From the NCBI RefSeq assembly GCF_013375155.1, contig NZ_JABXOF010000004.1, forward strand, positions 62,001 through 126,000: 64,000 bases of DNA, written 5' to 3'. This DNA comes from Serratia ureilytica (GTDB taxonomy: Bacteria; Pseudomonadota; Gammaproteobacteria; Enterobacterales; Enterobacteriaceae). Shown in pieces: positions 56,262-64,000 of this stretch. Under the pieces are notes generated by a model. That model did not search any database, was not told where the DNA came from, and saw only the letters and a list, made by a program, of their open reading frames with translations. The translations under genes and the position numbers were made by a program. The stretch's first letter is position 1, and every line of letters starts with the position of its first letter.

Positions 56262-57239
56262 TCAGCGGATTTTCACCAGAGTGCGGCCGGTGATTTGGTT
56301 GTTCAGCAGCGCGGCGGCGGTGGCCGGCGCCTGTTCGAGGGTGATTTCGTGCGTGGCTTGCTGATAGAAACTGTCCGGCAGAATGCCGGCCAGCCGTTCC
56401 CAGGCGGTTTGGCGGCGATGCAGCGGCGTATGCACCGAGTCCACCCCTTGCAGGCGCACATTGCGCAGAATGAACGGCATCACGGTGGTCGGCAACTGAT
56501 AGCCGCCGGCCAGGCCGCAGGCGGCGACGGTGCCGTTATAGTTCATCTGCGCCAGCACCCGGGCCAGCAGTTTGTCGCCGACGGTGTCCACCGCGCCGGC
56601 CCACAGCTGTTTCTCCAGCGGACGCGGCGTGTCGATATACCCATCGCGCGACATCACCTCTTTGGCGCCGAGCGCTTTCAGGTAGTCGGTATTGCTGTCG
56701 CGGCCGCTGATGGCGGTCACCCGGTACCCCAGCGCCGCCAGCAGGGCGATGGCGGTGCTGCCCACGCCGCCGCTGGCGCCGGTAACCAGGATATCGCCGT
56801 CGTCCGGGTGTACCCCGCCTTCTTCCAGCGCCATCACGCACAGCATGGCGGTAAAGCCGGCGGTGCCGATGATCATCGCCTTGCGCTCATCCAGGCCGTT
56901 CGGCAGCGGCACCAGCCACTCGCCGGAGACGCGAGCCTGCTCGGCCAGGCCACCCCAGTGGTGTTCACCCACGCCCCAACCGGTGAGCACCACGCTTTGC
57001 CCCTCTTTAAAGCGAGCGTCACCGCTGTGGCGCACGGTGCCGGCGAAGTCGATGCCCGGCACCATCGGGAAATGACGCACGATCTTGCCTTTCCCGGTGA
57101 TCGCCAGCGCATCCTTGTAGTTCAGGCTGGACCAGTTGATGTCGACGGTAACATCGCCTTCCGGCAACCGATCGCTGCCGATATCTTTGATATGAGCCAG
57201 AGTTTGGTCGTCTTGTTGTTCCAATAACAGTGCACGCAT
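56262..57239 (-). CDS. acuI: Acrylyl-CoA reductase (NADPH), AcuI/YhdH
   Basis: A 325-residue MDR-family enzyme that reduces toxic acryloyl-CoA to propionyl-CoA. Conserved features: [50 protein letters not shown] and the NADPH site [20 protein letters not shown]. Divergent from csrD, as in E. coli yhdH/csrD. It does not depend on zinc. Confidence 0.92.
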   Translation of the reverse strand: MRALLLEQQDDQTLAHIKDIGSDRLPEGDVTVDINWSSLNYKDALAITGKGKIVRHFPMVPGIDFAGTVRHSGDARFKEGQSVVLTGWGVGEHHWGGLAEQARVSGEWLVPLPNGLDERKAMIIGTAGFTAMLCVMALEEGGVHPDDGDILVTGASGGVGSTAIALLAALGYRVTAISGRDSNTDYLKALGAKEVMSRDGYIDTPRPLEKQLWAGAVDTVGDKLLARVLAQMNYNGTVAACGLAGGYQLPTTVMPFILRNVRLQGVDSVHTPLHRRQTAWERLAGILPDSFYQQATHEITLEQAPATAAALLNNQITGRTLVKIR

Positions 57240-57443
57240 GTCACTCTTCCTCTCGTTTACACTTTTCTATCAATGGCTGAATCACATTTATTTGACTATA
57301 TGCATAATAAGCGGCCCAAGTCCTGATAAAGGACAAAAACGGCGCTTGCAGGTTTAATTCCTCAGCAAGGCTTGTTAGGGTTGGACGGCCCCTTTTAGCT
57401 AAAGGGTGAACACTCACTTAACCATAGCGGACAAGGCACAGGG

Positions 57444-59378
57444 ATGCGATTTACCACCAAACTCTCTGCATTGATCACTCTGTTGGTCGCGCTGGCGATG
57501 TTTTTGATGCTGATGGGATGCTCATACAGCTTCTTTTACGTTACCCAGGATCGCCAGGAGCGTCGCTTTGATTCGCTGGTCACGTCTCTCGATCAAGCCA
57601 TGTTGCGCGAGTCGCCGCGCGATCAGGAGAAATGGTTGCCGATTGTCATGCGCCCGCTCGGCATTGTGTCGATCCGCGTAGAGGCCGGCGCCAGCAAGCT
57701 CCTCGACTATAAATTGCCGACGGCGAAAAAAGAGCCCTGGGATGCGCTGAACGGCTATCGTCAGGTCTCGCGGCCGCTGTTGCAGCACCCGGGCAGTATG
57801 CTGCAAATCACCTACCTCGATCCCTTCGCCAGCGATGTGCGCACGTTGCAATCCACGGCCGCCGTCACGCTGTCGATCGTCGTTATGGTGGTGATTTTGC
57901 TGTTCAGCCTGCGCTGGCTGCGTGAACAGGCCGACGGCGAGGATCGTCTGGAGCGCCGCGCGCGGCGCATTCTGAACGGCGAGCGCGAAAACGTCATGCA
58001 GGGCGACGTGCGCGAATGGCCGGCCAACGTCAGCGGGGCGCTCGACCGCCTGCTGGCCGATCTGGCGGAAGCCCGGGAGGAGCGCAGCCGGGTCGATACG
58101 CTGATCCGCGCCTTCGCGGCGCAGGACGCCAAAACCGGGCTGAACAATCGCCTGTTCTTCGATAACCAATTGACCACTCAGCTGGAAGAGGAAGGCTCGC
58201 ACGGCATCGTGATGATGGTGCGGCTGCCCGATTTCGAGACCCTGCGCGACACGCACGGCAGCGTAGCGGTGCAGGAGCTGATGTATTCGCTGGTCAATCT
58301 GCTGTCTACCTTCGTGATGCGCTATCCGTCGGCGCTGCTGGCGCGCTATTTTCACAGCGATTTTACCGTCTTGCTGCCGCATCGCACGCTGAAGGAGGCC
58401 GACGGCATCGCCTCACAGCTGGTCAACGCCATCGATGCCTTGCCTTCCACGGCGATGATCGACCGTGAGGCCTTCCTGCACATCGGCATCGTGGCGTACC
58501 GCAGCGGTCAGACCACGGAGCAGGTGATCGATTACGCGGAGCAGGCGACGCGGCACGCCACGCTGCAGGGCGAAAACGGTTGGTACGTGTACGACAGCCA
58601 GGTGCCGGAAAAGGGGCGCGGCAGCGTCAAGTGGCGCACGCTGCTGGAACAGGTGCTGGCGCGCGGCGGCCCGCGGCTGTATCAGAAACCGGCGGTGACC
58701 GTGGAAGGCGAGGTGCACCACCGTGAGATCATGAGCCGAATTTATGACGGCGCCCAGGAATTGCTGCCGGCGGAATATATGCCGCTGGTGGAGCAATTGG
58801 GGTTGGCGGAGAGTTACGATCGCCAACAGGTGAGCCGCATCATCCCGTTGCTGGCGCAGTGGCCTGAAGAAACGCTGGCGTTCCCGCTGTGCGTGGACTC
58901 GATTTTGCAGCGCTCTTTCCAACGCTGGCTGCGCGATACGCTGTTGCAGTGCGAAAAAAGTCAGCGTCGACGAATTCTGATTGAACTTGCGGAGGCAGAT
59001 GTGTGTCAACATATCGACCGTTTGCGTCCGGTGCTGAGGTTGCTGTCAGGGCTGGGTTGCCGCCTGGCGGTGTCCAAAGCGGGGTTAACCGTGGTCAGTA
59101 CGTCCTATATCAAGTCGTTGCAGGTGGAGATCGTCAAGCTCCACCCGGGGTTGGTGCGGAGTATCGATAAGCGGGACGAAAATCAGCTGTTCGTGCAGAG
59201 CCTGACCGGCGCCTGCGCGGGCACGCGCGCTCAGGTGTTCGCTGCCAGCGTACGTACGCGCAATGAATGGCAGACGCTGAAAGAGCGTGGGATCCATGGC
59301 GGGCAGGGCGACTTTTTCGCGTCGCCGGAACCGATCGACGTGGGGCGTAAAAAATATTCACGTCGTTATCGTGTTTAA
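57444..59378 (+). CDS. csrD: RNase E specificity factor CsrD
   Basis: A 644-residue membrane protein. Two membrane segments (residues about 7-30 and 135-155) enclose a periplasmic loop, followed by a HAMP-like linker, a degenerate GGDEF domain (HSDFT in place of GGDEF) and a degenerate EAL domain (HREIM in place of EAL). CsrD does not make or degrade c-di-GMP; it promotes RNase E decay of the small RNAs CsrB and CsrC, thereby raising free CsrA. Placement before mreB is the same as in E. coli. Confidence 0.95.
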   Translation: MRFTTKLSALITLLVALAMFLMLMGCSYSFFYVTQDRQERRFDSLVTSLDQAMLRESPRDQEKWLPIVMRPLGIVSIRVEAGASKLLDYKLPTAKKEPWDALNGYRQVSRPLLQHPGSMLQITYLDPFASDVRTLQSTAAVTLSIVVMVVILLFSLRWLREQADGEDRLERRARRILNGERENVMQGDVREWPANVSGALDRLLADLAEAREERSRVDTLIRAFAAQDAKTGLNNRLFFDNQLTTQLEEEGSHGIVMMVRLPDFETLRDTHGSVAVQELMYSLVNLLSTFVMRYPSALLARYFHSDFTVLLPHRTLKEADGIASQLVNAIDALPSTAMIDREAFLHIGIVAYRSGQTTEQVIDYAEQATRHATLQGENGWYVYDSQVPEKGRGSVKWRTLLEQVLARGGPRLYQKPAVTVEGEVHHREIMSRIYDGAQELLPAEYMPLVEQLGLAESYDRQQVSRIIPLLAQWPEETLAFPLCVDSILQRSFQRWLRDTLLQCEKSQRRRILIELAEADVCQHIDRLRPVLRLLSGLGCRLAVSKAGLTVVSTSYIKSLQVEIVKLHPGLVRSIDKRDENQLFVQSLTGACAGTRAQVFAASVRTRNEWQTLKERGIHGGQGDFFASPEPIDVGRKKYSRRYRV

Positions 59379-60834
<1,456 letters not shown>

Positions 60835-60928
60835 TCAGCCCCTGGAAGGAGGAATCGTATCGGATGAATGCGCACAGCGAAAATCGGGTACGGTTCCTCT
60901 TTCTGTTGTCGAGGAACTCGCATAATTT

Positions 60929-61954
60929 ATGAAGCCGATTTTTAGCAGGGGGCCTTCCCTGCAACTGCGACTTTTTTTGGCGGTGATCGCGGCCATTGGC
61001 CTGATTGTTGCCGACAGCCGGCTCGGCACGTTCGTGAAGATACGTAACTACATGGACACCGCAGTCAGCCCTTTCTATTTTCTGGCCAACGGGCCGCGTA
61101 AAGTTTTGGACAGCGTGTCGGAAACGCTGGCCACCCGCCAACAGCTGGAGCTGGAAAACCGAGCTCTGCGGCAGGAACTGCTGCTGAAAAACAGCGATAT
61201 TCTTCTTCTTGGCCAATTCAAGCAGGAAAACGCCCGCTTGCGCGAGCTGCTGGGTTCCCCGCTGCGCCAGGACGAACACAAGATGGTCACCCAGGTGATC
61301 TCCACCGGTTCCGATCCGTATAGCGACCAGGTCGTTATCGACAAAGGGTCGGATAACGGCGTCTATGAAGGCCAGCCGGTGATCAGTGACAAGGGCGTAG
61401 TTGGCCAGGTCGTGGCGGTGGCGAAGGTGACCAGCCGCGTGCTGCTGATCTGCGATGCCTCGCACGCGTTGCCGATTCAGGTGCTGCGCAACGATATTCG
61501 GGTGATCGCCGCAGGCAGCGGCTGCGCCGACGATCTGCAGCTGGAACACCTGCCGAACAATACCGATATCCGCGTTGGCGACGTGCTGGTGACCTCCGGC
61601 CTCGGCGGCCGTTTCCCGGAAGGGTATCCGGTGGCGGTAGTCTCTTCGGTCAAGGTCGACAATCAACGCGCTTACACTGTGATTCAGGCACGGCCGACCG
61701 CCGGTCTGCAGCGCTTGCGCTACCTGCTGCTGCTGTGGGGCGCCGATCGCAACGGCGACATGCCGTTGCCGCCGGACGAAGTTCACCGCGTGGCCAATGA
61801 GCGCCTGATGCAGATGATGCCGCAGGTGTTGCCGCCTGCCGGTTCGGTCGGGCCGCAGCTGCCGGCGCCGGCCACCGGCGTGGCGCCGCAAACCGTCGCT
61901 CCGGCGTCTGCCCAGCCTCCAGCCCAGCCTGCCGCGGCGGGAGTGGTGCAATGA
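60929..61954 (+). CDS. mreC: Rod shape-determining protein MreC
   Basis: A 341-residue bitopic protein: one membrane segment ([20 protein letters not shown]), a coiled coil ([39 protein letters not shown]), and two beta domains in the periplasm ([27 protein letters not shown]). The Pro/Ala-rich tail from about residue 300 is variable in this family. It links MreB to PBP2. Ends ATGA overlapping mreD. Confidence 0.96.
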   Translation: MKPIFSRGPSLQLRLFLAVIAAIGLIVADSRLGTFVKIRNYMDTAVSPFYFLANGPRKVLDSVSETLATRQQLELENRALRQELLLKNSDILLLGQFKQENARLRELLGSPLRQDEHKMVTQVISTGSDPYSDQVVIDKGSDNGVYEGQPVISDKGVVGQVVAVAKVTSRVLLICDASHALPIQVLRNDIRVIAAGSGCADDLQLEHLPNNTDIRVGDVLVTSGLGGRFPEGYPVAVVSSVKVDNQRAYTVIQARPTAGLQRLRYLLLLWGADRNGDMPLPPDEVHRVANERLMQMMPQVLPPAGSVGPQLPAPATGVAPQTVAPASAQPPAQPAAAGVVQ

Positions 61955-62439
61955 ACAGTTACCGCAGCCACGGGCGCTGGATCATCTGGCTGTCGTTCCT
62001 GGTGGCGTTGGTGCTGCAAATCATGCCGTGGCCGGAACAGATCTACATGTTCCGGCCTTCGTGGCTGGTGCTGATCCTCATTTACTGGGTGATGGCCTTG
62101 CCGCACCGCGTCAACGTCGGCACCGGTTTCGTGCTGGGGTTGATCATGGATCTGATCCTCGGCTCCACGCTGGGCGTGCGCGCGCTGGCGCTGGGCATCA
62201 TCGCCTACCTGGTGGCGTTCAAATTCCAACTGTTCCGCAATATGGCGCTGTGGCAACAGGCGCTGATCGTCGTGCTGCTGTCGCTGTCGATGGACGTGGT
62301 GGTGTTCTGGGCTGAGTTTTTAGTGATCAACGTCTCTTTCCGCCCAGAGGTGTTCTGGAGTAGTGTGGTAAACGGCATTTTGTGGCCGTGGTTATTCCTG
62401 TTGATGCGCAAAATCCGCCGTCAGTTCGCCGTACAGTAA
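61951..62439 (+). CDS. mreD: Rod shape-determining protein MreD
   Basis: A 162-residue membrane protein with five or six segments ([62 protein letters not shown] and so on). It works with MreC and RodA/PBP2 in elongation. Starts inside the mreC stop codon, so translation is coupled. Confidence 0.95.
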   Translation: MNSYRSHGRWIIWLSFLVALVLQIMPWPEQIYMFRPSWLVLILIYWVMALPHRVNVGTGFVLGLIMDLILGSTLGVRALALGIIAYLVAFKFQLFRNMALWQQALIVVLLSLSMDVVVFWAEFLVINVSFRPEVFWSSVVNGILWPWLFLLMRKIRRQFAVQ

Positions 62440-62449
62440 GGGTATCTCA

Positions 62450-63034
62450 ATGACTTCGCTTTATCTGGCCTCCGGCTCCCCACGTCGACGTGAACTGCTG
62501 ACCCTGCTGGGCGTATCGTTCGACATCCTGTTGACGCATACCGAAGAGCAGCGCCGGGAAGGCGAAGCCGCAGAAGCCTATGTGCGCCGCCTGGCGCAGG
62601 ACAAGGCCAAAGCGGGCGTGGCGCTGGCGCAGGAAGATCGGCCGGTGCTGGGCGCCGACACCATCGTGGTGCTCAACGGCCGGGTGCTGGAGAAGCCGCG
62701 CGACGAAGCCCATGCGGCACAGATGCTGGCGGCCCTGTCGGGCAAACAGCATCAGGTGATGACGGCGGTGGCGATCGCCGATCGCCAAGACGTGCGTTGC
62801 CAGCTGGTGGTGACCGACGTGACGTTCCGCAGCCTGTCGCAACAGGATATCCGCGACTATATTGCTACGGGCGAACCGATGGATAAAGCGGGCGCCTACG
62901 GCATTCAAGGAAAGGGTGGTTGTTTCGTCAGAACGATAACCGGGAGTTATCACGCGGTGGTCGGTCTGCCACTGGTCGAAACACATGAGCTGCTCAGTAA
63001 TTTTGTCGCATTACGTGATGTAAGAACCGGTTGA
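62450..63034 (+). CDS. maf: dTTP/UTP pyrophosphatase (Maf family, YhdE)
   Basis: A 194-residue nucleotide pyrophosphatase that removes non-canonical and excess pyrimidine triphosphates. Maf motifs are [34 protein letters not shown] and [17 protein letters not shown]. It follows mreD by ten bases and precedes rng as in E. coli. Confidence 0.94.
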   Translation: MTSLYLASGSPRRRELLTLLGVSFDILLTHTEEQRREGEAAEAYVRRLAQDKAKAGVALAQEDRPVLGADTIVVLNGRVLEKPRDEAHAAQMLAALSGKQHQVMTAVAIADRQDVRCQLVVTDVTFRSLSQQDIRDYIATGEPMDKAGAYGIQGKGGCFVRTITGSYHAVVGLPLVETHELLSNFVALRDVRTG

Positions 63035-63072
63035 TGGGCGCTGCCATTATCGACCGGCTCTGAGGAGAAGGC

Positions 63073-64000
63073 ATGACAGCTGAGCTACTGGTTAATATCA
63101 CACCGTCTGAAACGCGGGTCGCCTATATCGATGGCGGCATTCTGCAAGAGATTCATATCGAACGCGAATCCAAACGCGGCATCGTCGGCAATATCTATAA
63201 AGGGCGCGTCAGCCGCGTCCTGCCGGGGATGCAGGCGGCGTTCGTCGACATCGGCCTGGACAAGGCCGCCTTCCTGCACGCCTCCGACATCATGCCGCAT
63301 ACCGAATGCGTCGCCGGCGACGAGCGGAAAAACTTCCACGTGCGCGACATCGCCGAGCTGGTGCGCCAGGGGCAAGACCTGATGGTGCAGGTGGTGAAAG
63401 ATCCGCTCGGCACCAAGGGCGCGCGTCTGACTACCGACATTACGCTGCCTTCGCGCTATCTGGTCTTCATGCCGGGCGCGGCGCACGTCGGCGTGTCGCA
63501 GCGCATTGAAAGCGAAGCCGAGCGTGAACGCCTGAAGTCCATCGTTGCGCCGCATTGCGACGAGCTGGGCGGTTTTATCATCCGCACCGCAGCGGAGGGC
63601 ATCGGCGAGGAGGAGCTGGCGCAGGACGCGGCGTTCCTCAAACGCCTGTGGACCAAGGTGATGGAGCGCAAGAAGCGCAACCAGACCAAATACAAGCTGT
63701 ACGGCGAGCTGGCGCTGGCGCAGCGCATCCTGCGCGACTTCGCCGGCGCGGCGCTGGATCGCATTCGCGTCGATTCGCGGTTGACGCACGATCTGCTGGT
63801 GGAGTTTACCGGCGAGTATATCCCGGACATCACCCGCAAGCTGGAGCTGTACACCGGCAGCCAACCGATTTTCGATCTGTACGATGTGGAAAACGAGATC
63901 CAGCGCGCGCTGGAGCGCAAGGTGGAGCTGAAGTCCGGCGGTTATCTGATCATCGATCAGACCGAGGCGATGACCACCGTCGACATCAACACCGGCGCCT
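63073..64000 (+). CDS. rng: Ribonuclease G, N-terminal part
   Basis: Cut by the window edge; about 309 of some 489 codons are present. RNase G matures the 5' end of 16S rRNA and decays some mRNAs. The start MTAELLVNITPSETRVAYIDGG is followed by the S1 domain (GNIYKGRVSRVLPGMQAAFVDIGLDKAAFLH) and the start of the catalytic region (GGYLIIDQTEAMTTVDINTGA). GAGGAGAAGG precedes the ATG at 63073. Confidence 0.96.
   Translation, partial: MTAELLVNITPSETRVAYIDGGILQEIHIERESKRGIVGNIYKGRVSRVLPGMQAAFVDIGLDKAAFLHASDIMPHTECVAGDERKNFHVRDIAELVRQGQDLMVQVVKDPLGTKGARLTTDITLPSRYLVFMPGAAHVGVSQRIESEAERERLKSIVAPHCDELGGFIIRTAAEGIGEEELAQDAAFLKRLWTKVMERKKRNQTKYKLYGELALAQRILRDFAGAALDRIRVDSRLTHDLLVEFTGEYIPDITRKLELYTGSQPIFDLYDVENEIQRALERKVELKSGGYLIIDQTEAMTTVDINTGA

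Overview
The window is an enterobacterial chromosome segment, most likely Serratia (S. marcescens group). The GC content is high, the housekeeping proteins closely resemble their E. coli counterparts, and several E. coli gene neighbourhoods survive: dusA-pspG-qorA-dnaB-alr-tyrB-yjbQ-yjbR-uvrA-ssb on the left, and fis-dusB-prmA-panF-yhdT-accCB-aroQ-msrQP-acuI-csrD-mreBCD-maf-rng on the right. No rRNA, tRNA, insertion sequence, prophage or CRISPR array was seen.

Left part (1-25.3 kb): tRNA modification (dusA end), phage-shock gene pspG with a sigma-54 promoter and a structured 3' region, replication helicase dnaB, alanine racemase, an aromatic amino acid group (periplasmic PheC-like dehydratase, Lrp-type regulator, tyrB), small conserved genes (yjbQ, yjbR, maa), envelope genes (M48 peptidase, MipA/OmpV protein), the uvrA/ssb divergent pair sharing a LexA box, then a Serratia-type accessory stretch (cyclase-like protein, two DUF1471 proteins around an SDR oxidoreductase, lipocalin-like protein plus GST, VOC protein), the purine permease ghxP with three PurR-like sites, antiporter yjcE, and cidR/cidAB.

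Centre (25.3-43.8 kb): a single giant non-ribosomal peptide synthetase of about 5,948 residues behind a 610-base AT-rich leader. It has a starter condensation domain, five modules and one thioesterase. Specificity codes read by eye give Thr-Ser-Ser-(aliphatic)-(aliphatic). Dual epimerisation/condensation domains follow modules 2 and 4, so the predicted product is acyl-L-Thr-D-Ser-L-Ser-D-X-L-X, probably closed to a lactone. This fits the stephensiolide type of Serratia lipodepsipentapeptide rather than serrawettin W1 or W2. Its N terminus is a mosaic: between the starter C domain and the first A domain lies what looks like the C-terminal part of a formyltransferase followed by half a condensation domain, with a sharp base-composition change at the join. 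Modules 2 and 3 share a nearly identical 1.68-kb segment, and other C-domain segments are also duplicated.

Right part (43.8-64 kb): a glutamine-amidotransferase-like protein lacking the usual triad His, two lipid A modifying enzymes (lpxP, lpxO), a small Lys/Ala-rich exported protein, then conserved core genes: fis-dusB, prmA, pantothenate uptake, biotin carboxylase/BCCP, aroQ, methionine sulfoxide repair MsrPQ, acuI, csrD, the mreBCD shape operon, maf and the start of rng (cut by the window edge).
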